Notes: generated from the letters alone by a model not told the origin. 64,000 nucleotides of DNA from Diadema setosum (GCF_964275005.1 NC_092696.1:30527006-30591005), one strand, 5' to 3'. Numbered from the stretch's first letter, positions 43,450-60,170 are shown. Translations and numbers: made by a program.

Positions 43450-45420
43450 GGGCCTGCACAATAGGTAACGTACAATACGCGTGTATTTACGAACCGTCGC
43501 TATTTCATTTTCGTATGTGTTTACATACAAATACTATTAGGGCTATACCTGCTTATCAACAATAACCTTATTGATTGAAATTAATTGTCATGTAATGATT
43601 GTTGTGATGATTACAATACATTTAGTAATGATTAAGATGATAATACAAGCCAGTTTCTCTTAATTGTTCTAAAAAGCGTGTTGTCATTGTTTTCATCTTC
43701 ATTTAGGATTGTTATTACAGCTGTCGTTGATCGTTCCAAAGATATCTTTGCCCCCCTTTTTTGTGGATATATTATTTAACACTATTGCATGTGAACAGCT
43801 ATCATTTGGTAATACATGTACTCGGTATACTGTGTTTCGTATTTTTTTACTTTTTACTGTTTTTTTTTTTACTTTTTTAACTTCCTTTTTTATTTTTTCA
43901 CATTATTTTTAATTCAAATTCAGTTCACTTCTTTCATAATAATTATGAATGTTTGTTCTAAGATGAAGAATACCGCTAAAAATTGGGAAAAAGACGTGCC
44001 AGTCAGTAGCAATTACTTGCATTTACTCATCTTTCATACTCATGCACTCTGTTATTTATGACTTTTACTTTGTCACAATTTTTATCGGTGTCATTATTGT
44101 CATTTGGCTCGCATGCGAATTCACTCATAATTCCTCATTTTCCATCTTTCTCTATCCTACTCAACAGATTCTATGATAGCTGCACTTGATATGAAAACAT
44201 AAAACTCATCCTGCATGCACTCTTCGAAACTGATAAACTCCTAAAAATACAAAAATATCAACACTATCAGAATTTCAAGCTTCATTTTAAATGTATAATA
44301 ATGGTCATGTTTTATTATGCCTTTTGCAGCAATATATTGAAGAGGTACATTATGTAATCGAAGAAACATAGGTCCTCAATAAAATATCAAATTTGAATTA
44401 TTCAGAGATGAGTGTTGACAATGGGAAGGATAACAATTGTGGAAGAGCTCCATAAATCAATAAATATCTAATGGCAAATGGAGATGGAATCAAGATTCAA
44501 GAATATGTGTAATTCAAGTTCATTATTATATCAGTTCTTGTGTGTTCACAAAAAGAGGAACACAGTTCGAACATGCACACCAAATCTTACATCGTACATT
44601 TACATTTATAGAGTGCGGACGGAACATATACAAGAGAAAGAATAACATTCTCAAATTAACATATCAAGCATAACTATTTATATGAACACACAAAGATGTT
44701 GCTGCATATGCATGAAGCTTGAGACTGCTGCAACACCCATATGCTCAGATAAAAACTTGATGTATATCATACAAAAGAGAAGGTGTACTGCATGTACATG
44801 TAGTTACACCCCTCCCCCCTCCCTGTGAATCCTTAATCCACCAGTACTATAAACACATTCTGAGAATGTGTCTTAGTACATGTACTAGCAAATTCACAAG
44901 AGGGGTGGGGAAATTCGGCCAAAATGTGTGTGGCTAAAATAACTAAAAAGAAAGGTCATCAGCAAAACTAAGGGGTGGATGCAGACGAATTTTCATGTGA
45001 TGACTAAAAAAAATGCAGCTAAAGGAAAAAAAAAAAAAAGGACGGTGGAGAGTGGCCAAGGCTAATTTGACTCCCCTCCCCCCCCCCACCAAAAAACAAA
45101 CAAGCAAACAAACACCACTGTTTTACAGCACCGTAAAAGCACTCTTATTCTTTTGTTTTTTTTTAAAACAAACGTCTCGAAGTAAAGAATTCCATATTGT
45201 AGGCGAAATGTAGACCGATACAGTGTATAAAGTGTCCATCCCAAGCTATTAAAGAAAAATAAAACAGATTATGAATATCATTTAAAGTAAGAATTTCAGT
45301 GTGTTTAATCATCTTAAGTTGAGTTGCAAATGACATGTACATATTTAATAAGAGCAGTAAACTTCGAAGCGCTCCCAAGCCCTTCTATATGTAATTATTC
45401 ATGTGTAAAGGTAGTGCCAG
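43450..45420. other. Spacer, nothing recognised
   Basis: AT-rich, with T-runs at 43845-43905 and an A-run near 45030. No gene, repeat family or RNA is supported. Confidence 0.45.
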
Positions 45421-45423
45421 GGC

Positions 45424-45496
45424 ACTCCGGTGGTCTAGTGCTTATGACGCTGGTCTAGTAATCCAGAGGTCGTGGGTTCGAATCCCGCTTGGGCTG
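45424..45496 (+). tRNA. tRNA-Thr(AGT)-like sequence, possibly a tRNA pseudogene or SINE head
   Basis: The anticodon loop CTAGTAA gives AGT (45457-45459). An A box TGGTCTAGTGC (45431-45441) and a perfect B box GGTTCGAATCC (45475-45485) are present. The T stem GTGGG/CCCGC pairs. The anticodon stem CTGGT/TCCAG has one mismatch, and the acceptor stem ACTCCGG/TTGGGCT pairs poorly, with one C-C mismatch and several G-U pairs. A run of about 18 T follows at 45504, a natural Pol III stop. Weak acceptor pairing argues against a working tRNA; a tRNA-derived SINE is the main alternative. Confidence 0.55.
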
Positions 45497-45780
45497 CCTG
45501 TGATTTTTTTTTTTTTTTTTTCACAGCAGCCTACAAACTGCACACTGCAGTTGCGTGCGTTACTACGGATGGAGGCAAATTAATAATCTATTATCTTAAT
45601 ATACAATGTTTGACATCCTTTTTGCAATCACTTTCTTTAATTGTAAATTTAGAGACATAATGATTTATTAATAAAAGAAATCATATTTCTGTATTTTGTT
45701 GTGAGTTTGCATGGGAACATACACGTATCATAATTTACAGTTTTAGTTAAATAAAGAACATCTTATAACAGAACTGTCTA

Positions 45781-45838
45781 GTGTGTGTATTTGTATGTGT
45801 GTATGTGTGTGTGTGTGTGTGTGTGTGCGTGTGGTGTA
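45781..45838. repeat. (TG)n microsatellite
   Basis: Interrupted GTGTGT run. Confidence 0.9.
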
Positions 45839-46154
45839 TGTTTTTAATAAGTTTGATGGAAAGGTGCTCTGGCGTGAGATGTCCGGATGGGACTAAGATT
45901 TTTTTAAGGTTTTAAGAAGTTGACGAATTATTTTTGTACTATTCCCCCTATGTCTTTAGCTTTACAGTTATTCTTTTCTTTTTTTTTTCTTTTTCTATTA
46001 CATATTTTGTGCAATGTTAACATTAGTCTTATTTCTGTTACTGTTGTATGTATCACGTAATGAATGTCATTGTGTTTATTTTGCATGAGGTCCTGCATAC
46101 TGAGTGATTACCGTACTGTTTGTAACATTCATGCACTCTGCACAAATGTCCGGA

Positions 46155-46220
46155 AACATTTGTTGTTGTTGTTGTTTTTTTTTGTTTTTGTTTTTTTTTT
46201 TTTTTGTTTTTTTTTTTTTA
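46155..46220. repeat. (GTT)n and poly-T tract
   Basis: TTGTTGTTGTTG followed by long T runs. Confidence 0.9.
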
Positions 46221-46706
46221 GGGTACATTTGTTATGACATTATATTTATTCTGAACTTTAAACTTTGAACTTTGATTGACGAAGAAATCCATTTGAAAAA
46301 TCACATAATATCATGCTGTTTCATGATGAAAGTGGTACTGGTGAATATAATTAACAAGGCATATATTATATTCTGAATATCTTTATTTTCACAGTCCAAA
46401 CCGCAGCATTTTTCGTGTTTCCTTAATCTGTTGAAGACGGTCGTGGTGGTGGTGATATTGACAGGCAAGGAAATGCTTCCATTCTCAGTACTAGAATATG
46501 AAAACCGAAAGCATTATAGGATGTTGATATATTTTTTCTTAATTCTGTTCACCTAAATAAGTAAATCTAAATAGGTTTCATTTGCTGTCACGTTTTCAAG
46601 CATTCGCTTATAGTGGCAGTCCTTCTTCTCTGCATGCATAATTTCGTATATAGGTAATTGTTTGCCATTCTGGTAATACAATATCTAGTAATTGAATATA
46701 TGAATA

Positions 46707-47432
46707 GGCTTGTGCCGAAAGGGTGGGTTGGGTGGTGGCGCGTCGCGTTAATGGGAACACCACCCTTCGTCCAAAGCCCCCCCCCCCCCCCGGTTTTGAC
46801 GAAAGGGTGCGTTGGGAGCGTTGGGTCGCGTCACGTTGACTGGAACCTCACCCTTCGTCCAAAGCCCCCCCCCCCCCCCCCCGGTTTTGCCGAAAGGGTG
46901 CGTTGGTACTTTTTCTCATGTAATATTAAAAGACGAGTTTTGAATTTATATTTAACCTTCAAACAACCATTTCAAAGATGCTATCGTCCGGATCGGTTTA
47001 CACTCTATCACCACTTGGTCTACAGCCAGTTGGTCTAATAGACGAAATGGAATTAGACCAACTCATAATATACCAAAAATAGACCAAATGGCTATTATTA
47101 GACGAATTGACTGTAGACCAAATAGTAATTAAACCAAATAACAACAAATAACGATCCGGACGATAGCTTCTTTGAAATGGTTGTTTGAAGGTTAAATATA
47201 AATTCAAAACTCGTCTTTTAATATTACATTAGAAAAAGTACCAACGCACCCTTTCGGCAAAATGGGGGGGGGGGGGGGGCTTTGGACGAAGGGTGGGGTT
47301 CCAATCAATGCGACGCGACCCAACGCTCCCAACGCACCCTTTCGGCAAAACCGGGGGGTGGGCTCTGGACGAAGGGTGGTGTTCCCATTAACGCGACGCG
47401 CCACCACCCAACCCACCCTTTCGGCACAAGCC
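46707..47432. mobile_element. Long foldback element with ~290-bp arms
   Basis: Arms 46707-46995 and 47152-47432 are inverted copies. They start GGCTTGTGCCGAAAGGGTG and include CACCCTTCGTCCAAAGCCCC blocks next to C/G homopolymers. The loop carries TTGGTCTA / TAGACCAA repeats. Flanks ATATGAATA (46698-46706) and AAATGAATA (47433-47441) look like a 9-bp duplication with one mismatch. That length would suit hAT or MULE classes (inference). Confidence 0.78.
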
Positions 47433-47887
47433 AAATGAATATATATATACATTTTTTTTTCCAATACACTCGGAATTATGTACGATGTATTGTTGTTTTC
47501 TGAAATATTGCGAAAAGAATTATGATTCCTGTATGAAATTATGATGAAGAAAAAATAAATAAGTCAAACCAAATCATTCAAATCAAATCAATATTCTTAT
47601 AGTATGCTTGACTTATCTGTCATTTACGCATGATTCTGCATCATATCTTATGGTGTTACTGAAAGCAATTTGGCAGTGATCCACGAATAAATAATGATAT
47701 CATGGGCCCGGTATCACCTACAAGAAGTAGTTGTGATTATGATATTATGATATCATCCCTCGTTGAAATGATAATACTTCTGTCACCGAAGGAATGGTGT
47801 AGTATTGGTTGAGGTGAAAAAATCAGCTTTTATGTTTTTTTAAAGAAATATTTAGAACCCCTTTATAAAAATAAGAAGCCTCCTATT

Positions 47888-48074
47888 TTAAGAGGAATTC
47901 AAAGTTTATTTGATGAAAATTGGTTTTGAAGTGGCTGACATATCCAAAAATAAAGTAAAACAAAACGATCCTAATAAAAGGTGTGTCCCATTTTTTTATT
48001 AGGGTTGCTTTGTTTGGATATCTCAGCCACTTCAAAACCGATTTTCATTCCAATAAGCTCTGAAGTCCTCTTAG
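47888..48074. mobile_element. Foldback element around GGTGTGTCCCA
   Basis: Arms pair TTGAAGTGGCTGACATATCC with its near inverse, and TTAAGAGGA with TCCTCTTA. The loop contains AATAAAAGGTGTGTCCCA. No TSD was recognised. Confidence 0.55.
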
Positions 48075-48442
48075 AATTGTATGCTCTTTCATATTTAATA
48101 TTTCATAAGAGGTTTTCCATTATGAGTTTCATTATCAAAAAAAAAAATATTACCAAAAAAAAAAAAACCTTGTTAACGTCGAATTCTATCTCAACATATA
48201 TTGTACCATCCCTTTTAAAGGAAGCGTCGTGTGAATTTTACGAAATCCTTTAAATGCTTTGCACTATTAAACATAGACATTAGTGGAGTGCATGTAGCCC
48301 CTTTCTGGTGTTTAGTTTCGATGCACACCAAACTCTGAAAAAATAGGATCAACAGACTGCTGTAACAAAGTTAGATAGGTAAATAGTCCCTATTTCTAAG
48401 CATAAGCACTATGGTCACTACTGATCAGTCATGGATTACTCC

Positions 48443-48616
48443 ACGCAGACACGCACGCAAACACACACACACACACAATCACACACACACACACACACAA
48501 TCACACACACACACACACACACACACATTATATTAACACGTTGGAATAAAATGGGCCGCTTTTGGTAGGCTCTCCCCATCTCCCTCTCTCTCTCTCTCTC
48601 CCTCTCTCTCTCTCTT
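48443..48616. repeat. (CA)n and (CT)n microsatellites
   Basis: CA tracts at 48461-48528 and CT tracts at 48580-48614. Confidence 0.95.
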
Positions 48617-49924
48617 AATTCACTCCCTCTATCCGTTCCCAATCTCCTCTATGATACCCCTCCCCCCCAACATTATCTGGGGTTCAAGTTAATCTTTTGT
48701 CAAGGCCCTCTGAGTGTGTGATAGCTATGACGGAAGAGCTAAGAAAGACAACCGAGCGCACTACCTCGCACTGCCTAATTTCTAGTAAATCAACAAATGT
48801 GATGAAGAACTGCCGAAAACATTTTCAACGCTAAACACAAAAAAGTGCAAATGAGATGTGAAATTCAAAGAATGATTGATTTCATGAAATGATGTGATCC
48901 GTGAAATAAAGTAATGGAACGGCGTTTTAATGATTTCGATATCTCTATTATCCGACAGTTGTACATGTGGATGTCTGTGTACTTGGACTGTAAACAAAAT
49001 TTTCCCCGTTTATTAATTCTATAAATCGATTTAATTAGGTATCTTTCCTTACACTCTAATTGCCTTGCACAAGTTCGAAGAACCTATCAATGCTAGGTTA
49101 CGAAGTGATGCAGGAGGAAAGTTCGTATTAGTATACTGCAACGACGTTTTTGTTACAATTATCACACATTTCCACGGATACTGAAAATTACTTGCAACTG
49201 TTTTCTCTTCCTTCCTTTTCATGTCTCTCCTTTGTTTCTCATTATCTGCATATTTAACATCTTCTACTTGTTTAAATCCTTGCATATTAACATCAGGCAT
49301 GATGTGGAAAAGCTCATCATCCACTGAACGGCCTCGCCAAGGAAACCTAGTCCCGATATCAGGCGTCCTGGATCTCGGCATCAAGAACCCTTGTCAGAAT
49401 ATCACTGGAAAGAACGGAGAGGTCATAAAAACCTTTCCACATGAGATTCTTCCTCCTGACAATATTCCCGGCATTCAGCGACATATTGCATGCTTTCCAG
49501 CGGATTATGTGGGTACGGTAAAAGAAAGAAAGTCTCTCAATTGTCTACTTCAAAATCAACGAACAATAACCTTAGCCGATAGTCACGTTGGATGCTACAC
49601 TGTAAGAAGGTGTCTCGGAATTGCACTTACAATTCAAAAATCTTGGTTGGCAGTGCTTGCAAAGGGGCTTGAAACAAGATTGGTCTCTCAAGTGGTATAA
49701 GGCGATTACTTATCAATTTCGTCTCAATCAACTGGATGGAATTCACTCTTGAAATATTAGTTAAGAAAAAAGCTTTGAAAAAAAAAATCATCTTAGAGCC
49801 AAAAGAACACATTGAATGTCATTCTTAACAGTGTAGCTTTTGCTCTTCATCTCTATTGCTCTTCGGTACGTCTAGATGGCATTATTATTTTTTTTTTTTT
49901 ATTTGGCATGTACAACCTGTAATA

Positions 49925-50364
49925 CAGTTGAACCTCTATTATCCGGCCTCCCTTTATCCGGATCTCTCTATTATCCGGACGCAATCTCGCCGTGATTTTT
50001 TAAATCTTTTTTTAATAATTACGGGATGAAAGGGGGATTCCCAACGGATACATTTCTTAATAATTATTTAGGTAAATCATCCCAAGAATTTATAAAAGAA
50101 AATGATTTCATTCTTGCAAACACGAACCTCTATTTTGGGGTCTGTTACTGTGTGTAACAATGAAAAGGTTGCAGTATACACATTACTACATGTGGTACTA
50201 CAATGGGCTACATCAGTACATGTGTATGTATATCAAAGAGATTTTCCCCAGTGATGTATATGTAGACTCTACATGTATAAAGCATTGAGTCTCCCGTATC
50301 CGGCCAAATCCCTTATCCGGACGAGCCCCGGTCCCGAATTGTCCGGATACGAGAGGTTCAACTG
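49925..50364. mobile_element. Pogo/Tigger-like MITE
   Basis: 440 bp with ends CAGTTGAACCTCT and the inverse, flanked by TA (49923-49924 and 50365-50366). TTATCCGG boxes repeat near both ends (49937, 49953, 49971, 50312, 50287). These are features of pogo-group non-autonomous elements. No transposase is present. Confidence 0.75.
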
Positions 50365-50498
50365 TAATCGAATTAGATTCTCAAGACAGGAACATTAAGG
50401 TATTTCTCTCATGTGGTCGAACGTAACATATTAGAATGTTTATAATTGTAGTACATATTTGTCTTTCAAAATTTTCAAAACCACTGAAAGTCTGGAGC

Positions 50499-50568
50499 TA
50501 TATATATATATATATATATAATTATATATATATATATCTATATATAATATATATATGTACATTCATAC

Positions 50569-50627
<59 letters not shown>

Positions 50628-50640
50628 TATATATATATAG
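50499..50640. repeat. (AT)n microsatellite
   Basis: Alternating AT with small interruptions, directly adjoining the next foldback. Confidence 0.97.
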
Positions 50641-50644
50641 TGCA

Positions 50645-50815
50645 TGAGGCTGAATGCACTATAACAATATAAGCACCGACAAATTCTGAATTTGCCCCGA
50701 AGGCCAGTTATATTCAATGAGGCCGCAGGCCGAATTGAATATAATTGCCTGAGGGCAAATTTAGAATTTGGAGGTGCTTGGTACTTGTTATAGTGCAATA
50801 AGATGTCATGCACTA
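50645..50815. mobile_element. Foldback element with GCACTATAACAA arms
   Basis: Arms pair GCACTATAACAA with TTGTTATAGTGC and AAATTCTGAATTTGCCC with its near inverse. An inner stem TTATATTCAAT / ATTGAATATAA flanks GGCCGCAGGCC. A GCACTATAAC motif recurs at 51847, so this may be one end of a longer element to about 51880. Confidence 0.65.
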
Positions 50816-50939
50816 TGTGATATATAAAATAACATACATACCCAGCCAAGAAAAGCCTAGATCATTTCAAACAGTTACACGTGTCTACACAAGCAATAAT
50901 ACCAGTTTCTTTGAACCTGTGTAGACAAAATCCTGAAGA

Positions 50940-51300
50940 TCCAAATTCAACTATAGAGTCTAGGGTCTACGTGGTTATATCTAACGCTTTCTAGGCCCTA
51001 CGACAGGTTAGGTCTAGGGCCCTAAGGGCCCTGGCCTAACGTTTTTATACTAGATCTACGTATTTGTACACTGTACTGTACGTCACTTTATACGAGCGAC
51101 AGAGCTAGTTAACACTTGACCCTACAATAGGTCTACCGTGGATCTATACACTAACAGTAACACTAACAGTAACACGTTAGACGCCCTACTTACTGCACTG
51201 TGGGTCCAGGACCAGGACTAGATGATGTTTTGTAGGATTAGGGATCTACTGGATTTAAACACAAGGCTCGTGCCAGGCCCCATTGCTGCACATGCGGATT
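50940..51300. repeat. TCTAGA/AGGCCT-rich stretch
   Basis: Same composition as the interiors of X, Y and Z (GAGTCTAGGGTCTACG, TAGATCTACG, CAGTAACACTAACAGTAAC). It suggests a fourth related element here. Confidence 0.45.
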
Positions 51301-51309
51301 CCGAGAGTG

Positions 51310-51575
51310 TGTTGTGAATGTCGTAGTAAAGTTCATAGCGTATAGCGTGATCAAAGAGCGCTTAGCGTACTGTTATGTACACACCACACGCTGCCCATTT
51401 CCACGGCGCACTTCCGCGTAGAATGTACGGAGAAAGCGGCACAAATCTTGGGTTGACTTGCTCAGTAATATCCGTCGGATTGATTCCTTTTTCAGAACAG
51501 TAGGAGTCAAAAATTCGTAGGGCGTATTTGATGGCATCCTTCGTGTCCTTATTGTCTAAGATACTGTTTATATAG
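51310..51575 (-). pseudogene. Fragment resembling the Crypton/DUF3504 tyrosine-recombinase family
   Basis: The minus strand reads LDNKDTKDAIKYALRIFDSY then CSEKGINPTDITE. After a one-base frameshift at about 51447 it reads LCRFLRTFYAEVRRGNGQ, an in-frame stop, and then YAKRSLITLYAMNF. This order (NKNTK-type start, FYAEVR block, KRSL block) is what I recall of the N-terminal core-binding part of Crypton-derived proteins such as the ZMYM/QRICH1/KIAA1958 group. The catalytic recombinase half is absent. It sits in a TCTAGA-rich, transposon-like stretch. The assignment is by eye. Confidence 0.5.
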
Positions 51576-51899
51576 ATCAGTCTCTCTAAAAGTAGCGAAC
51601 CTGTTCATTTCAGCTTCCATGTTTAAATCTACCGCTGAAAGTCTAGTCCCACACAGATAAGTTGCTGGCATAGCCAGCCTGCGAAAATTGAGAATAACGA
51701 TAATATTGAGCAAAGCATATCGCGGTTGTGGCGCAATCGCGTTGATAAGGTGCGGGATTCAAGTACTCGATGATCAAAATGAGAGAGCAAAAACCGATAT
51801 CAAATCGATAGTGGGTTATCGTCTACAATCGCTATATTTTACGTGCACTATAACTTTTGTCATGCACTGCCGGCCTGTATCATAAGTATGTATGATATA

Positions 51900-52352
51900 T
51901 ATATACATATAGAAAAGAAAAGAAAAAAATTACTTTATGATCATACTCTAATTCCTGTCCGATATGCCTGTCATCTGATTGAAAATGGAAAAACAAGATG
52001 TTTGTGCAATATACCATATTGAATTCTCTAACCAAAAATTTCTTAAATTATTAGGATAACTAAGACCCATATATACTACTTTACTAATATGCTACCTATC
52101 TGCTGGTTTGTATAGCTGAGCATGTATCATATTATAGGCTTTTACAATTTGAAAGCGTGTAAATCTATTCGGTTCTAAGATGAGCAACGTTTTATGCGCC
52201 ATTGAAACGCAGGGCCAATATTCTGCTCTCCGCTGAAACTGTATGCTTTTGGGTTTGGTATTTTTTTTTTCATGTACGTTCCGTTGACTTTTTTCCTCAT
52301 TTATTAATCAGATGATATATTCTAATCATAATCTGTTTTTATCAATTTACAG
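51900..52352 (+). other. Intron upstream of EGF exon 1
   Basis: From about 52019 it matches, with more divergence, the introns inside the EGF array (ATTAGGATAACTAAGAC, CGTGTAAATCTATTCGG, CATGTACGTTCCG). It ends in a TTTACAG acceptor. The exon that should precede it is missing, so the array is truncated at this side. Confidence 0.65.
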
Positions 52353-56722
<4,370 letters not shown>

Positions 56723-57630
56723 GTAAGCTAGGATTATGTTTTTTAGAGTAGCGATATCAGGCCCTGTCACACCTTTCCGGTAAGCTACGCGGGCTTGTTG
56801 CAAGTAGGGATTTACCAGCACGCAGGAAAATTTTTAGCCGGCGGACAAGGATGTTGGCGAATTCCGTACTTGCGTCTTACGTGCTAGACGCGTGCTACTT
56901 ACCTGCTACTTGCATGTTGTCACATAGGCAATCTTTTTTTTTTTTTGTTATTTACTCTGCTACTTTGACACGTAATCATTCAAGTCGAAACGAATCAAGT
57001 ACAGTTAAATTAATGTTTTTAATAATAATAATCAAGTTTTGGTTTTGTTTACAAAGTCGAAGATTTCATATCAAATATGAAATACAAAACAAAGTATGAA
57101 TAAACACGTAACTTTTGGCTATACTGCTCTGGGCTCCGGGTTCACGTCCCCCCTTTGGTAGTTGTTACTGCTCCAGCATCGTGCCCGATAGACCGCAGGT
57201 CGTCAGAGGGTGTGGCTCAGCAGGTGTGGCTCAGTAGGTGTGGCTCAGCAGGTTTGGCTCAGCTAGCGACGCTCGTCCCTCGGCTTGTACCGGTAGTCAC
57301 CTCAGCATGGCAGTCCCGCTCGCCGACGTTAATTTAAGCCCCGTACCGATGTGTTTTGTGTGCTAACCAAAATGTTTCTCTGCCTAACATTCCCTAACGC
57401 CCATACTTATACACAAAGTGCTAAAATCAATATCAACATATAGCTCAGACAAAAGTATGCATTAGAAATCATCCTCACAAAGCAAACTATCCCTGCTTAC
57501 TAAATTAAGACTTCCCTAGCACCTAATCATATTCCTAAATATCATTAACCTAACTTCACAGCCGGATGAGCTCGCCTGAACCTAACACAGTGATGTAATA
57601 CGGCATAACTGAATCCAATTAACTAATTTT

Positions 57631-57678
<48 letters not shown>

Positions 57679-57982
57679 CTGGAGTATTCTAACCAACAGA
57701 GGCGTCATTCACCTAACGAACTTTTGTACAAAATCAAAGGATATATATAAAGATTCGAGGCAAATATATTCCTCTCCTGACAATATCCCCCACCTTTAAG
57801 ATATAACTTGGGGATCCAATATATCTACATTATATATTAAAGAATATATTTGGAAATGGCTTGGAAAAACTTTCTCAGAGTCGCAGTGAAGAAATATGTA
57901 TAAACTGGAGCTTCATATTAACATTATAACACGTCACTTTAATTTCCGCAGCAAACAAACAGATTCTGTAAATATACCTTAA
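56723..57982 (+). other. Sequence after EGF exon 9, intron or intergenic
   Basis: No further EGF exon is seen. There is a short GTGTGGCTCAGCAG tandem at 57210-57262 (about four imperfect units) and (TA)n at 57636-57674. The downstream exons of the gene, if any, lie elsewhere. Confidence 0.45.
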
Positions 57983-58536
57983 AGGTAGGGGATACCTTTT
58001 ACAGATCTCCCAAAATGCAGCAAAACATCAATTATGAACCTCAGGGGACTTGTTTAGGCCACTTCTGAGAAATTTTGAAGTCAACCGTTATCTACAATTT
58101 GAATAATGCACAAAACTCAACTACTCAGTAGTTCTGTGTGTCAGCCACACTTACACCTTTTTGATGCAGTCTTCTGTATTTTTTTATCTATAAACACAAA
58201 TCTAAAAGTATAAGAGCTGATGTAATAGCATAATAGAGTGTGTGGCAAGAATGTATATAGAAATGTTTGTAAGTTTTGATGAACTTTCTTCACAAAATAT
58301 ACATGATTGACACACATGCAGTGCATGGGTCTGCAAAGGTAGCCTAGCAATGAGCTGGAATTTACGGTGAGCCCCGAAAAAAATGAAATTCAAAATCTAA
58401 CGGTCAATAAAAATGTACTAAATGTTACCTTCCACTTTCAATACTTTATGGGAGTTTCTTAAATGATACTCTCTTCAACATACCACTCTATTTATACAAC
58501 TCTTCATTTAAGGCATGCAAATGGGATTTCCTACCT
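57983..58536. mobile_element. MITE P, TTAA-flanked
   Basis: 554 bp between TTAA at 57979-57982 and 58537-58540. Ends are AGGTAGGGGATACC and GGGATTTCCTACCT, an imperfect inverted pair. No coding frame. Confidence 0.72.
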
Positions 58537-59153
58537 TTAAAACATTCACTAATTTACCTCAAGCTTCTATCGGATATTCACGGCAACATTATAGAATTTC
58601 CTTACGGACATAAATTCAACAAAATATTGGTATTACAGTGTCACTTCAGAATCGTACTTTCATTTATACGTTCAAGAAATCTGAAGTAGATAACATGGAT
58701 ATCAATCCGCTTTCCATACAATCCATACTTGAATCTCCTTCTATTGCTCCAATTCATCTCCAGAGCATTTTGTGTTTACATTTTCCGCGGACAATATTTA
58801 TACCAGCACATTGCCAGAATCAATATTACAATACAGCAAATAACAGATCAGCTGCATATTCTTGTTATAAAGAACACTGTCTACACTGACCTTGTACATA
58901 AAAATTTAGAAACTTATTTTACTTTTCGTTCCTTAAGAAAAACAAATACAACTCTCAATATTAGTGTTTATCATAACTTAGAGTATGCTGTCATCGACTT
59001 ACAAATGCATTATTACCTGTTGCAAATCGAAATGCACAACTCTACTTACTTCAACTGTTACATTTATTACAGCTCTCTCTTAACTTGATCCTGTGATAAA
59101 CATAATAAACCAAACTTAAACTTAATAATGACAGTTTATTATGCTAAACTGTG

Positions 59154-59240
59154 CGTTTTGATACGTGTATTAATCTAAAACGCGAATATAAGCGTGTATT
59201 TTGATACGTGTATTAATCTAAAACGCGAATATAAGCGTGT
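59154..59240. repeat. Two copies of a 43-bp tandem repeat
   Basis: TTTTGATACGTGTATTAATC begins each unit, at 59156 and 59199, identical by eye. Confidence 0.85.
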
Positions 59241-59341
59241 ATACGATCGCGATACGCTGATCCTTGGGGTTTGCTGAAACAGAAGTGAGAAAATAATCGT
59301 GTGTAGAATCTTCCATCACATCTAGGAAGAAAAATTACAAT

Positions 59342-59943
59342 TTACAATAACCTACTCATAACATCTGCTGCCTTATTTTCTGACCCCTTTACAGGCACCA
59401 GGCTGAACCTATACTCTTGTAGACACATACTCCGTCTTATAACTCGCTTGTTTGTCATCTTTTTTGTCTGAAGATATGTGAGGGGCTTTTGGTCAGTATG
59501 GATCTCAAACATTCTTCCGAACAGATAGTAATCAAACTTCTTCACAGCCCAGACTATGGCAAGGCACTCCTTTTCCACTGTAGAAAACCTCTGTTCCCTA
59601 GGAAGAAGTTTTTTTACTAGCATATGCCAGGGGAAACACTCACCATCATGCTCCTGCATGAGGACACTGCCGAGACCTGTATCCGGCGCATCGACCTCCA
59701 ACATGAAAGTTTTCTCAAAGTCAGGCAGCCGCAAGATGGGAGGAATTGCTAGACATTCTTTCAACTTCACAAACGCAGCTTCCTCTTTCGGCCCCCATTT
59801 CAACATTCCTGGGACTACCTTTGCATGTCAAATTTGTTAGGGGTAGGGATACGTCTGCATCTAAATTTGGAATGAAGTCCCTGTAAAATCCACACAGCCC
59901 TAGAAAGGACTTCACCTGCCTCTTTGTCTTGGGCCTTGGAGCT
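59342..59943 (-). pseudogene. Gypsy-2 RT C-terminus and RNase H
   Basis: It begins with VKSFLGLCGFYRDFIPNL (RT thumb), is frame-broken at about 59800, then gives RNase H (59342-59806). Visible RNase H blocks are LEVDAPDTGLGSVLMQ, KECLAIVWAVKKFDYYLFG, IHTDQKPLTYL and the last Asp in NKAADVMSRLL. The four acidic residues of the family are recognisable. The domain would remove the RNA strand of the hybrid. A partial second copy of its start lies at 60171-60328. Confidence 0.82.
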
Positions 59944-60170
59944 TCGTGTCAAGACGATGTCAATATGTACTCGTGTCTGTGTTTACCGGGCTATAACGGG
60001 TCGAACTGCCAAACAGGTGAGCTAGGATTAGGTATCTTAGAGTATACAGCGAATAGCAATCTCCTGATGACTTCGTTAATGACGACAAACTTTTCTCTGT
60101 CCAAATAATTCTTTATTTATCAGGATAACTAAGACCCATACATACTACTTTAATAATATGCTACCTTTTA
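59944..60170 (+). pseudogene. EGF exon-intron fragment captured in gypsy-2 pol
   Basis: Starts within the exon at CGTGTCAAGACGATGTC, runs through the CAAACAG exon end, the GTGAGC donor and about 150 bases of type B intron, and stops at GCTACCTTTT. It is nearly identical to 55053-55265 except that it retains the AATA missing there. It is in the same orientation as the EGF gene, antisense to the gypsy, and both edges are abrupt. Confidence 0.92.

Noticed and set aside
45401..45583. 60-residue frame over the tRNA-like sequence
   Set aside because: It is the translation of the tRNA-like region and the poly-T tract.
49221..49700. 159-residue plus frame
   Set aside because: No recognisable domain, no repeat or paralogue in the window, and composition like the surrounding spacer.
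58638..59088. Possible envelope-like frames downstream of gypsy-2
   Set aside because: Two overlapping short frames with no signal peptide, cysteine pattern or membrane segment typical of envelope proteins.
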